From Bradyrhizobium canariense (GTDB lineage Bacteria; Pseudomonadota; Alphaproteobacteria; Rhizobiales; Xanthobacteraceae): a stretch of 64,000 nucleotides of DNA. The stretch lies in assembly GCF_900105125.1 (NCBI RefSeq), contig NZ_LT629750.1, positions 2,666,001 through 2,730,000 on the forward strand, read 5' to 3'. Position 1 is the first letter of the stretch; every line of letters begins with the position of its first letter. Under the pieces are notes generated by a model. The model was not told the DNA's origin, did no database searches, and saw only the letters and a list, made by a program, of their open reading frames with translations. Shown one piece after another: positions 18,615-27,931 of the stretch. The translations under genes and the position numbers were made by a program.

Positions 18615-20288
18615 TCAGGAGGACGCGGCCATTTTCTGCGGCTGTTCCGCGCTCACCATCGCAAACCCCTCATAACCCTTCGCGGCCACGTCGTTACAGA
18701 TCTGACGATAAGCTCCGACGCCGCCGATGTAGGGCATGAAAATCCTCGGCTTGCCCGGGATGTTGGCGCCCATGTACCAGGAGTTGGCCTGCGGATAGAG
18801 CGTGGTGTAGGCCACCTCGTTGACGTGCGCCACCCACTTGTCCTCGGCCTCCTTCTTCGCTTCGATCGCGTCAAAGCCGCGGTCGCGCATGTAGGCAACG
18901 CAATCAGTGATCCAGTCGACGTGCTGCTCGATCGAAACGATCATGTTGCTCAGCACCGACGGACTGCCCGGACCGGTGATGATAAACAGATTGGGAAAAC
19001 CCTCGGTCATCAGGCCGAGATAGGTCCGCGGTCCCTCAGCCCATTTCTGGTTGAGCGTCCGTCCGTTGCGGCCAACAATATCGATCTTGGCGACGGAGCC
19101 CGTCATCGCATCGAAGCCGGTCGCAAGCACCAGGGCATCGATCTCGTAATCCTTGCCGGCGGCGCGCACGGCGCTGGGCCGTATCTCCTCGATGCCACCG
19201 GATTTGATATCGACCAGCGTCACGTTCGGACGATTGAAGGTTGCGTAATAATCGGTATCGACGCAGATGCGTTTTGATCCGATCGGATGATCGTTGGGTT
19301 GCAAGAGCTTTGCGGTTTGCGGATCCCTGACGATCTCGGCGATCTTGTCGCGGACGAAATCGGCGGCGGTGTCATTGGCCGCCTTGTCGAGCGCGATGTT
19401 GTTGTAGGTTGCCGTGAAGGTGAGCCCGCCGCGCTCCCAGCGCGTTTCATATCTGGCGCGGCGCTCGTTCTCGCCGTCGTCGAGCGCACCGCGGTCGGGC
19501 AGTTCCTGAAAGATACCATTTCGCATCTCTTCGCGGGCCTTGCGCCGGATTTCCGGATAGTTGGAGCGGAACGCGTTGCGCTCTTCCGGCGTCAACGGCG
19601 CATTGCGTGCGGGGATGCTGAAATTAGCGGTGCGCTGGAACACGGTCAGATGGCTCGCCTGCGCGGCGATGACCGGCACCGACTGGATCGCCGAGGATCC
19701 CGTACCGATCACGCCGACGCGCTGGCCGGTAAAATCCACCGGCTCATGCGGCCAATGACCGGTGTGATAGACTTGGCCCTTGAAGCTCGAAAGCCCCTTG
19801 ATATCCGGCATCCGCGCGTTCGACAGGCAGCCGGTGGCGAGCACGACATGGGTCGCGGCCATGGTCTTGCCATCGGATGTGACCACCGACCACGTGTTGG
19901 CATCCTCGTCGAACACGGCCTGATCGACCCGGGTATTGAACTGGATATCCGGCCGCAGGTTGAAGCGGTCGGCAACGTGGTTGGCGTATTTCAAAATCTC
20001 CGGCTGCGGCGCGTAGCGCTCGCTCCAGTCCCATTCCTGCTGCAACTCGTCCGAGAACGAATAGGAATATTGCATGCTCTCGACATCGCAGCGGGCGCCC
20101 GGATAACGATTCCAGTACCAGGTGCCGCCGACGCCATCGCCCTGCTCGTAGACCCGGACCGACAATCCGAGCCCGCGGAGCTTGTGCAGCATATACATTC
20201 CGCCAAAACCCGCACCGACCACAACGACATCGTAGGTCTTGAGGCCCGCGTCCTGGTTTTTGCCGGAAACAGATTGCAAGGCGGACAT
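18615..20288 (-). CDS. Baeyer-Villiger-type flavin monooxygenase
   Basis: A 557-residue class B flavoprotein monooxygenase. The FAD Rossmann motif GAGFGGMYMLHKL is at about residues 26-38, and GGTWYWNRYPGARCD follows. The BVMO fingerprint FxGxxxHxxxWP is present as FKGQVYHTGHWP. The second dinucleotide motif GVIGTGSSAIQ binds NADPH, and late motifs include ATGFDAMTG. These enzymes insert oxygen next to a ketone to make esters or lactones, as cyclohexanone or steroid monooxygenases do. The length is normal. It is divergent from a nitronate monooxygenase gene (gap about 230 bases). In the acyl-CoA-rich surroundings it could open a ring before beta-oxidation, which is inference. Confidence 0.92.
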   Translation of the reverse strand: MSALQSVSGKNQDAGLKTYDVVVVGAGFGGMYMLHKLRGLGLSVRVYEQGDGVGGTWYWNRYPGARCDVESMQYSYSFSDELQQEWDWSERYAPQPEILKYANHVADRFNLRPDIQFNTRVDQAVFDEDANTWSVVTSDGKTMAATHVVLATGCLSNARMPDIKGLSSFKGQVYHTGHWPHEPVDFTGQRVGVIGTGSSAIQSVPVIAAQASHLTVFQRTANFSIPARNAPLTPEERNAFRSNYPEIRRKAREEMRNGIFQELPDRGALDDGENERRARYETRWERGGLTFTATYNNIALDKAANDTAADFVRDKIAEIVRDPQTAKLLQPNDHPIGSKRICVDTDYYATFNRPNVTLVDIKSGGIEEIRPSAVRAAGKDYEIDALVLATGFDAMTGSVAKIDIVGRNGRTLNQKWAEGPRTYLGLMTEGFPNLFIITGPGSPSVLSNMIVSIEQHVDWITDCVAYMRDRGFDAIEAKKEAEDKWVAHVNEVAYTTLYPQANSWYMGANIPGKPRIFMPYIGGVGAYRQICNDVAAKGYEGFAMVSAEQPQKMAASS

Positions 20289-20522
20289 CCGATCGCACTC
20301 CCCTTAAGATTCTGTATTTGTTACGAACAGCATTCTCCGGTGGATGCGAAAGCGCAAGAGACAAAACGTGCCCTTCGAGAGCCGCATATTCTGCGGCGTG
20401 GAACGCGCTAGGGAACGGCCCGCTTGGCACGAGCGCCCATCATGCGCTAGCGTCGGAAAAACGCGGCTTACCAAAACCAAAACGAGCAGCACCAAAAGCT
20501 GCCGCAGGGAGTGGACACCACC

Positions 20523-21656
20523 ATGAAATCGCCGATCTGCGAAATGCTGGGAATTGAATTCCCGCTGCTGGCCTTTAGCCATTGCCGCGACGTGGTTGCG
20601 GCCGTCAGCCGTGCCGGAGGTTTCGGCGTGTTGGGCGCGACCACGCACTCCCCTGAAACCATCGAACAGGAACTGAAATGGATCGACGATCATGTCGACG
20701 GCAAGCCCTATGGGCTCGACGTGCTGATCCCCGAGAACATTTCGACCGCAGGCGAAAAGGACGTCACCTGGAAAAGCCTGGAAGCGCGCATCTCAACGGA
20801 GCATCGCGACTTCACCCGCAACCTGCTGAAAAAATACGGCGTCGAACTGACGACGACCAATGTCGCTGACAATCAGCCGCAGCCGTTCGACGCGCAGCGC
20901 GCACTGGAAGTTCTCGACGTATCGTTCCGACATCCGATCCGCCTGATTGCCAATGCGCTTGGCGTGCCGCCGAAGGCGATGATCGAGATGGGCAAAAAAC
21001 ACGGCGTGCCCGTCGCAGCTCTGGTCGGCGCCAAGGAGCATGCGCTGCGCCAGGTCGCCGCCGGCGTCGATATCCTCGTGGTGCAGGGCACCGAAGCCGG
21101 TGGCCATTGCGGCGAGGTCTCGACCATGGTGCTGGTGCCGGAAGTGATCAAGGCGATCAAGCCGATCCGCGACGTGCCGGTGCTGGCCGCAGGCGGCATC
21201 ATGACCGGACGCCAGATGGCGGCGTGCATGGCGATGGGCGCTGCCGGCGCCTGGACCGGGTCGGTCTGGCTCGCCACGGTCGAATCCGAGACCACCGAAA
21301 CCTTTCGCGAGAAAATGATCGCCGCCTCGTCGCGCGACGCCATTCGCTCCAAGGGCCGCACCGGCAAGCCGGCGCGGCAATTGCGCTCGGTCTGGACCGA
21401 CGCATGGGACCGTGGGCCTGACAGCCCCGGCGCGCTGCCGATGCCATTGCAGTCGATCATCAGCCGCGACGCGTTCAATTCCATCGACCGCTCCGTGGCA
21501 TCAGGCAATGCCATGGCGCGCGACCTCGTCAGCTATTTCGTCGGACAGGGCGTCGGCCTGATCGACAGCGTCAAATCCGCAAGCGCCGTGGTACAGGAAT
21601 TCAAGGAAGATTTTGTCGAGGCGGTCGAGCATCTCGAAAATCTTGTAAGCGAATGA
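20523..21656 (+). CDS. Nitronate monooxygenase (2-nitropropane dioxygenase family)
   Basis: A 377-residue FMN TIM-barrel enzyme. The N-terminal LGIEFPLLAFSHCRDVVAAV and the signature QGTEAGGHCGEVSTM, followed by VLAAGGIMTGRQM (FMN phosphate loop) and AGAWTGSVWL, are diagnostic. The family oxidises alkyl nitronates or, in some members, reduces quinones or enoyl substrates. ATG 20523 is chosen because GCAGGGAG precedes it at good spacing; a GTG at 20511 is in frame. It is transcribed away from the BVMO gene and followed by the thiolase-like gene after a family C repeat. Confidence 0.9.
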   Translation: MKSPICEMLGIEFPLLAFSHCRDVVAAVSRAGGFGVLGATTHSPETIEQELKWIDDHVDGKPYGLDVLIPENISTAGEKDVTWKSLEARISTEHRDFTRNLLKKYGVELTTTNVADNQPQPFDAQRALEVLDVSFRHPIRLIANALGVPPKAMIEMGKKHGVPVAALVGAKEHALRQVAAGVDILVVQGTEAGGHCGEVSTMVLVPEVIKAIKPIRDVPVLAAGGIMTGRQMAACMAMGAAGAWTGSVWLATVESETTETFREKMIAASSRDAIRSKGRTGKPARQLRSVWTDAWDRGPDSPGALPMPLQSIISRDAFNSIDRSVASGNAMARDLVSYFVGQGVGLIDSVKSASAVVQEFKEDFVEAVEHLENLVSE

Positions 21657-21660
21657 TTCG

Positions 21661-21745
21661 CCGTCATTCCGGGATGGTGCGTTAGCACCAGACCCGGAAT
21701 CTCGAGATTCCGGGTTCGATGCTCTGCATCGCCCCGGAATGACGG
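21661..21745. repeat. Extragenic palindromic element, family C
   Basis: The type copy of the family: CCGTCATTCCGGGATGGTGC at the left and CATCGCCCCGGAATGACGG at the right, with an internal ATCTCGAGAT palindrome. It lies between two plus-strand genes. Confidence 0.85.
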
Positions 21746-21771
21746 CCAAGAGGAATGAACGAAAGCAAGCA

Positions 21772-23286
21772 ATGACAAGTGCCCCGCAATCAGAAGACCG
21801 CATCCCCGTCATCGTCGGTATCGGCGAAATCGTCGATCGTCCGAAGGAAATTGCCGCGGGCCTCGAACCCCTCACACTACTTGAAGAGGCGGTCAGACGC
21901 GCTGAACAGGACAGCGGCGGCAAATTGCTTGGCGACATCGGCTCGCTCGACATCGTCAATTTCCTGAGCTGGCGTTATCGCGATCCCGCAAAGCAGCTTT
22001 CCGACCGTCTCGGCATCAAGCCGAAGCACGCCTATTACGGTCCGGTCGGCGGTGAAAGTCCGATCCGCTATTTGCATGAGGCTGCGCAGCGCATCGCACG
22101 CGGCGAATGCAGTGTCGCGGCGGTGTGCGGCGCCGAGGCGCAGTCGACGGCGACCAAGGCCGAGCGTGCCGGTGTCACGCTGCCATGGACACCGTTTGCC
22201 AAAGACGCAGAGGAGCCAAAGCGCGGCGCCGCGTTCCAGAAGCCAATGGCGGTGAAGCTCGGCGTGTTCATGCCGATCACGGTCTATCCATTCTATGAAG
22301 CGGCGTCGGCAGCGCATTGGGGACAAACCCCGCGCGAGGCGATGGCCGAATCCGGCAATTTATGGTCGACCTATTCAGACGTCGCGTCGCAGAATCCGAA
22401 CTCGTGGCTGAAGCGGCGCTTCACGCCGGAGGAGATCACGACGCCGACGCCTGACAACCGGCTGATCGCATGGCCCTATACCAAACTGATGGTGGCCAAT
22501 CCCATGGTCAATATGGGCGCAGCGATCCTGATCACCAGCCTCGCCAAAGCGCGGGCTGCCGGCATTGCCGAGGATCGCCTCATTCACATCTGGGGTGGTG
22601 CATCGGCGGAAGAGCCGCGCGACTATCTCATCCGCGACCAGTTCTTCGAGAGCCACGCCCAGAATGCCGTGCTCAAGGCGGTGATGGATCTTGCCGGCGG
22701 CAGCGGCAAGGCGTTCGACGCGATCGAGCTCTATAGCTGCTTTCCCTGCGTGCCGAAAATGGCGCGGCGAACGCTGGGGCTCGGCGCCGATGTGCAGCCG
22801 ACGGTAAACGGCGGGCTGACGTTTTTCGGCGCGCCGCTCAACACCTACATGACCCACGCCGCCTGCGCGATGGTGCGGAAATTGCGCGGCGGCGCGAAGC
22901 TTGGCCTGCTGTACGGCCAGGGCGGGTTCGTCACCAAGCATCACGCGCTGGTGCTGTCGCGTCAGCCACCCGAGGACGCGCTGGCGCAGGACACCAGCGT
23001 GCAGGCGGAGGCCGACCGCAATCGCGGCGCGGTGCCCGAATTCGTGACGGAAGCTAAAGGCCAGGGCTCGATCGAGAGTTTCACGGTGATCTACGGCCGT
23101 AGCGGCGATGTCGAGCGCGGCGTCGTGATGTTGCGGACGTCGGACAATGCCCGGGCACTCGCCCGCGTTCCCGCCAAGGATCACCAGACACTGACGCATC
23201 TTCTGAACATGGAGCGAACGCCGGTGGGATCAACCGGCATGATCGTCACCGCCGACGATGGCGTTCTGGAGTGGCGGGTAGCCTAA
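21772..23286 (+). CDS. Thiolase-like protein (TLP1 type) without nucleophilic cysteine
   Basis: A 504-residue thiolase-superfamily protein, usually annotated acetyl-CoA acetyltransferase. The N-terminus (IPVIVGIGEIVDRP) and core are thiolase-like. The place where thiolases carry the acyl-accepting Cys reads GPVGGESPIRYLHEAA, and the C-terminal catalytic Cys is replaced in LLYGQGGFVTKHHAL. FGAPLNTYMTHA keeps a His. About 100 residues beyond the core resemble the extra C-terminal domain of mycobacterial thiolase-like protein 1. It may bind CoA esters without Claisen chemistry. ATG 21772 is chosen because the earlier in-frame ATG (21739) is inside the repeat. Confidence 0.8.
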   Translation: MTSAPQSEDRIPVIVGIGEIVDRPKEIAAGLEPLTLLEEAVRRAEQDSGGKLLGDIGSLDIVNFLSWRYRDPAKQLSDRLGIKPKHAYYGPVGGESPIRYLHEAAQRIARGECSVAAVCGAEAQSTATKAERAGVTLPWTPFAKDAEEPKRGAAFQKPMAVKLGVFMPITVYPFYEAASAAHWGQTPREAMAESGNLWSTYSDVASQNPNSWLKRRFTPEEITTPTPDNRLIAWPYTKLMVANPMVNMGAAILITSLAKARAAGIAEDRLIHIWGGASAEEPRDYLIRDQFFESHAQNAVLKAVMDLAGGSGKAFDAIELYSCFPCVPKMARRTLGLGADVQPTVNGGLTFFGAPLNTYMTHAACAMVRKLRGGAKLGLLYGQGGFVTKHHALVLSRQPPEDALAQDTSVQAEADRNRGAVPEFVTEAKGQGSIESFTVIYGRSGDVERGVVMLRTSDNARALARVPAKDHQTLTHLLNMERTPVGSTGMIVTADDGVLEWRVA

Positions 23287-23360
23287 TCCCGGGCTTGTCC
23301 CGGCCAGCCACGGCTTAAAGGCCGGGAGAAGACGTAAACGCCCGGGACCAGCCCGGGCAC
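23287..23360. repeat. Degenerate extragenic palindrome, family D
   Basis: Contains CCCGGGCTTGTCCCGGCCA, a decayed CGTC segment and CCCGGGACCAGCCCGGGCAC. It lies between convergent genes. Confidence 0.6.
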
Positions 23361-23379
23361 ATGGGGAGAGAGGGTTTCT

Positions 23380-24579
23380 CTACCCCTTCACGTCCGGCCT
23401 TTCCGAAACCTTCTCGGGCTTGCCCTTGGTGCCGACGCCGACAACACGGACCTGATCTCCATCGGCGATGCCGTCGGGCGGCGCGACAATGACGCGGTCG
23501 TCCGGAGAGATGCCCGATGCCAGTTCGATATCGCGGCCGAGATCGCGGGCGATGGTGACGGTCTTGAACAGTACCTTGTCGTCCGATCCGACCGTCGCGA
23601 CCCGCAAGCCATTCTGGTTGAAGATCAGCGCGCTTGCCGGAATGTGCAGCGGCACTGTGTCGCCCGCCAGGGTTAAGCGCACATTGGCATAGCCGCCGGG
23701 CATCAACTCGCCAGCGGAATTGTCCAGCCCAAGCTGCATCCGCGTCGTGCCGGAGCCGACATCGACGGATTGCGAGGACGCTTCAACGGTCGCTGCGAAT
23801 GTGCGGTTGGGGTACTCCGGCATTGAGATGACGGCCTTGGCGCCAATCTTGATGGCCGGCACGTAAGTCTGGGGCACGTTGACGTAGACACGCAGCTTCT
23901 TGATGTCGGAAATCACGAACATCGCCGGGCCGCTGCCGCCGCCGGCATTGATCAGAGCGCCGACGTCGGTGTCGCGGGAGGTCACCACGCCATCGAACGG
24001 TACGGTGATTTTCTTGTAACCAGCCAACGCCTCGAGCCGCTCGACATTGGCCTGGCTGGAATTGACCGAAGCATTCTTGTTGGACAGGTCGGCGGTGCGC
24101 TCGTCGATTTCCTGCATCGACACGAAATTCGACGCGATCAGCGTTTTCCGGCGGTTCAACGTGGCTTCGGACAGTTTTGCGCTAGCCTGCTGGCTGGCCA
24201 GATCCGCGCGTGCCTGCAGCAATTGCTGGTCGAGGTCCGGTGCCTCGATTTCGGCAATCACCTGCCCGGCCTTGACCTTCGCCCCGATATCGGCGGTCCA
24301 GCTCTTGAGGTAGCCGCTGACGCGGGCAAAGATCGGCGCGCGATAATAGGCCTCCAACCTGCCGGGCAGATCGAGCGTGGCGTTGAGGACCTTGGCGTCC
24401 GGCACCACCACTGCGACCGAAGGAACGGCCTGGGTGTCAGTCCATTCGCGCAGTTTCGTATCCGAATCCTCGCGCGCCCGGATGCCGGTCACCACGACCA
24501 GGACGAGCACGACGCCCGCCAAAAGCCCAAAAATGCCCAATTTCCGGCGGGAGACCGGCGAGCGTTGTTCAGTGGGCAT
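23380..24579 (-). CDS. RND efflux periplasmic adaptor (membrane fusion protein)
   Basis: A 399-residue HlyD/AcrA-type adaptor that links an inner-membrane RND pump to an outer-membrane channel. The N-terminal anchor is a hydrophobic segment at about residues 13-32 (GIFGLLAGVVLVLVVVTGI). Lipoyl half-motifs (SWTADIGAKVKAGQVIAEIE ... KITVPFDGVVTSRDTDVGAL) flank a helical hairpin with ARADLASQQASAKLSEATL. A beta-barrel and a membrane-proximal domain follow. The start codon overlaps the end of the pump gene by 11 bases and has GGAG before it, so pump and adaptor are translationally linked with the pump first. No outer-membrane factor gene is nearby. Confidence 0.92.
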   Translation of the reverse strand: MPTEQRSPVSRRKLGIFGLLAGVVLVLVVVTGIRAREDSDTKLREWTDTQAVPSVAVVVPDAKVLNATLDLPGRLEAYYRAPIFARVSGYLKSWTADIGAKVKAGQVIAEIEAPDLDQQLLQARADLASQQASAKLSEATLNRRKTLIASNFVSMQEIDERTADLSNKNASVNSSQANVERLEALAGYKKITVPFDGVVTSRDTDVGALINAGGGSGPAMFVISDIKKLRVYVNVPQTYVPAIKIGAKAVISMPEYPNRTFAATVEASSQSVDVGSGTTRMQLGLDNSAGELMPGGYANVRLTLAGDTVPLHIPASALIFNQNGLRVATVGSDDKVLFKTVTIARDLGRDIELASGISPDDRVIVAPPDGIADGDQVRVVGVGTKGKPEKVSERPDVKG

Positions 24580-27500
24580 GTGGTTTCTCCGGTGAGGCGG
24601 CGGCTTTGGCGCCTTGCATTTTGTGTACCATACTAAACACCACGGGAACAAACATCAGCGTGGCGATGGTGGCGAAGATCAGCCCCCCGATCACCGCACG
24701 CCCGAGCGGCGCGTTCTGTTCGCCGCCCTCGCCGAGGCCAAGCGCCATCGGCGTCATACCGATGATCATGGCGAGCGCCGTCATCAGCACCGGGCGAAAG
24801 CGCACGAACCCGGCCTCGATCGCCGCGGCAATGGGATCGCCGATTTCTTCGTAGCGTTCACGGGCAAAGCTGATCACCAGCACGCTGTTCGCGGTCGCGA
24901 CGCCCATGCACATAATCGCGCCAGTCAGCGCCGGAACCGACAGCGTGGTCCGGGTCGAGAACAGCATCCAGACAATGCCGGCCAGCGCCGCCGGCAGCGC
25001 CGTGATGATCACGAACGGGTCGGACCACGACTGGAAGTTCACGACGATCAGGAAATAGATCAGAACGATGGCCGCCAATAGACCGAACAACAGCCCGGAA
25101 AACGCGCTGTTCATGGTCTGAACCTGGCCGAGCAGAACCACCGAACTGCCTTTGGGCACGTCCTGCGCGGTATCGGCGATCGCGGTCTTGATGTCCGCGG
25201 CTACCGCGCCGAGATCGCGCCCTTGCGGCGTCGCGTAGATCTGCACCATCGGCTGGATGTCGTATTGAGAGACAACCGCGCTCGATGTCGATCGCGTGAT
25301 GTTGGCGATGCCGCCAAGGATCGGCGCGTTCGTGCTGCCAGCGGTAATCGGCAATGTCTGAAGCGCCCCCAATGAATCGATCTGGTATTGCGGGGTCTGC
25401 ATGACGATCGAATATGACACGCCGTTGTCCGGATTGAGGTAGTAGGTCGGCGCGATCTGCGCGCTTCCCGCCAGGTTGACCACCAGGCTGTTGGTGACGT
25501 CGCGCTCGGTCAGGCCGACATATTGCGCACGAGTCCGATCGACATCGATGTTGAGGGTCGGATTGTTGGGCGATTGCTGGATGCGCGCATCGGCAACGCC
25601 AGGTATCCGGCGAATCCGGCTGAGCAGTTTGTTGGCGTAGGCGAAACTCGCGTTGACATCGGCGCCACGGACCTGAAGGTCGATCGGCGCCGGCGCGCCG
25701 AAATTGAGAATCTGGCTGACGATGTCGGCCGGCAGAAACGCGAACGTCATGCCTGGAAAGGCGTTCGGCAGCTGCTCGCGCAGGGCCTGAACGTATTCTT
25801 CGGTCGGCCGGTGGCCCTCTTTCAACTTGATCTGGATATCGCCGTCCTGCGGACCGATCACGCCGGTATTGTTATAGGTCATGTTGATGCCGCTGATCGG
25901 CATGCCGATGTTGTCGGCCAGCGTTTCGATTTCCCCTGGCGGAATGATCTTGCGGATCGCCTTCTGAACATCGGCAAATTGATTGGCGGTTTCCTCGACC
26001 CGGGTGCCGATCTGGGCGCGCGCGTGCATCAGGATCGAGCCTGCATCAACCGACGGAAAGAAATTCCTGCCGAGAAACGGCACCAGCAGGAATGAAACGG
26101 CGACGAAGCCGAGAAATCCGATCACGAAAATCGGCCGCCGTTGCATCGCCATCGACAGCAAATCGCGATAGCCGCCGCGCACGCGCTCGAAGTGCGTTTC
26201 GAAAGCGCGCTGAAACCGGACCAGCGGGTTGCGTGACCGTGGCCGCTCCTCGCCTTCGCCGAGATGCGTGTGCGGTTGCAACAGATATTTCGCCATGGTC
26301 GGCACCAGCGTCCGCGACAGGATGAACGACCAGATCATCGCGAACATCACGGCTTCGGCCATCGGCACAAACAGGAAGCGCGCAACCCCCTGCAGGAAGA
26401 ACATCGGCACGAACACGATGCAGATGCAGAGCAGCGAAACAAAGGCCGGCGTCACGATCTGATTGGCGCCGTCCATGATCGAGCGCTCGACCGGCTTGCC
26501 CTGCTCCAGATGGTAATTGATGTTTTCGATCGTCACCGTCGCGTCGTCGACAAGGATGCCGACCGCGAGCGCCAGCCCGCCCAGTGTCATGATGTTGAGG
26601 GTTTCACCGATCGCCGACAGCATTACGATCGCGCCGAGCACCGCCAGCGGTATCGAGGTGGCGATAATAATCGTCGAGCGCCAGCTGCCGAGAAACAGCA
26701 GGATCATGACGCTGGTCAGCAAGGCGGCGATGATGCCTTCATAGGCAACGCCGGTGATCGCGCCACGCACAAACAGCGACTGGTCGCCGATGAACCCGAT
26801 CTTGAGCGCGTCGGGAAGCGAATCCTTGACCTCGATGACCTTCCGTTTGATGCCGGCGATGATGTCCAGGGTCGAGGTCGAACCGGCCTTCAGCACCATC
26901 ATCAGAACCGAGCGGTTACCGTCGACGTGAACGATGTTGGTCTGCGGCGGGTTGCCGTCGCGCACGGTCGCGACGTCATGAACGTAAACCATCGCACCGT
27001 TCACGGCCTTGATCGGCAAATTGCCGAGGTCTTCCATCTTGAGCGGCGAGTTGTTGAGCAGGACGTTGTATTCAAATCCGCCGATCTTCTGCGTACCGAC
27101 CGGCGTGATCAGGTTCTGCGCTGCGAGGGCGTTGGATACGTCCTGCCCGGACAATCCAAGGGACTGCAGCGCCGGCAGATTGAGGTCGATCTGCACCTGG
27201 CGCTGCTTGCCGCCGAATGGGTAAGGAATCGCGGCTCCGGGCACGGTGACCAGCGGCGTCCGCAGCTGGTTGATGCCGATATCGGCGAGGTTCTGTTCGG
27301 TCAGGCCCTCACCCGACAGCGCGACCTGGATGATCGGAACCGTCGACGCACTGTAGTTGAGGATCAGCGGCGGCGTCGCGCCCGGCGGCATCTGCTTGAG
27401 CAGCGTTTGTGAAATCGCGGTGACCTGGGCATTGGCGGTCCGGATATCCACGTTCGGCTGGAAGAAGATCTTGATGATGCCGACGCCATTGTAGGAATTG

Positions 27501-27751
27501 GCAACGATGTGCTCGATATCGTTGACCGTCGTCGTCAGCGCCCGCTCGAACGGCGAAGTGATACGGCCAGACATCTGATCCGGCGGCAGGCCGGTATACT
27601 GCCAGACCACTCCGATGACGGGGATGCGGATGTCCGGAAAGATGTCGGTCGGCGTGCGCAGCGCCGCCAGCGGTCCGATGATCAAAAGAAGCAGCGCGAG
27701 CACGACAAAGGTATACGGCCGGCTCAGCGCGATGCGGACCAGTGCAATCAT
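24569..27751 (-). CDS. RND efflux transporter permease
   Basis: A 1060-residue inner-membrane pump of the resistance-nodulation-division superfamily with twelve predicted TM helices and two large periplasmic loops. TM4 holds the proton-relay acid pair in GILVDDATVTIEN. The TM10 lysine of AcrB-type drug pumps (GLxAKNA) is replaced: the segment reads GVATANSVLVISFA. It is therefore not a standard HAE1 drug pump, though it is clearly RND. Each half shows the usual SxPYTFVV and RPVLMTAL signatures. First gene of a two-gene operon with the adaptor at 23380. GGGGAA lies about 10 bases before the ATG. The substrate is unknown. Confidence 0.93.
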   Translation of the reverse strand: MIALVRIALSRPYTFVVLALLLLIIGPLAALRTPTDIFPDIRIPVIGVVWQYTGLPPDQMSGRITSPFERALTTTVNDIEHIVANSYNGVGIIKIFFQPNVDIRTANAQVTAISQTLLKQMPPGATPPLILNYSASTVPIIQVALSGEGLTEQNLADIGINQLRTPLVTVPGAAIPYPFGGKQRQVQIDLNLPALQSLGLSGQDVSNALAAQNLITPVGTQKIGGFEYNVLLNNSPLKMEDLGNLPIKAVNGAMVYVHDVATVRDGNPPQTNIVHVDGNRSVLMMVLKAGSTSTLDIIAGIKRKVIEVKDSLPDALKIGFIGDQSLFVRGAITGVAYEGIIAALLTSVMILLFLGSWRSTIIIATSIPLAVLGAIVMLSAIGETLNIMTLGGLALAVGILVDDATVTIENINYHLEQGKPVERSIMDGANQIVTPAFVSLLCICIVFVPMFFLQGVARFLFVPMAEAVMFAMIWSFILSRTLVPTMAKYLLQPHTHLGEGEERPRSRNPLVRFQRAFETHFERVRGGYRDLLSMAMQRRPIFVIGFLGFVAVSFLLVPFLGRNFFPSVDAGSILMHARAQIGTRVEETANQFADVQKAIRKIIPPGEIETLADNIGMPISGINMTYNNTGVIGPQDGDIQIKLKEGHRPTEEYVQALREQLPNAFPGMTFAFLPADIVSQILNFGAPAPIDLQVRGADVNASFAYANKLLSRIRRIPGVADARIQQSPNNPTLNIDVDRTRAQYVGLTERDVTNSLVVNLAGSAQIAPTYYLNPDNGVSYSIVMQTPQYQIDSLGALQTLPITAGSTNAPILGGIANITRSTSSAVVSQYDIQPMVQIYATPQGRDLGAVAADIKTAIADTAQDVPKGSSVVLLGQVQTMNSAFSGLLFGLLAAIVLIYFLIVVNFQSWSDPFVIITALPAALAGIVWMLFSTRTTLSVPALTGAIMCMGVATANSVLVISFARERYEEIGDPIAAAIEAGFVRFRPVLMTALAMIIGMTPMALGLGEGGEQNAPLGRAVIGGLIFATIATLMFVPVVFSMVHKMQGAKAAASPEKPHAH

Positions 27752-27931
27752 AAGTTAAGTATTCCCCGACCCCGCGAAGCCGCGGGGGACTGGCGTTCCA
27801 ACGGGCCAATTCGTTTGCGCCGATTTACCCGAACCGGAGCCAAAAAGCCAACGCGTGGGGGCATAACTGACCTTCACTTCCGCGGCACCCGTCTTTGGAC
27901 GAGCGCCGCCGAAGGGGCCGCAATAACTTTC

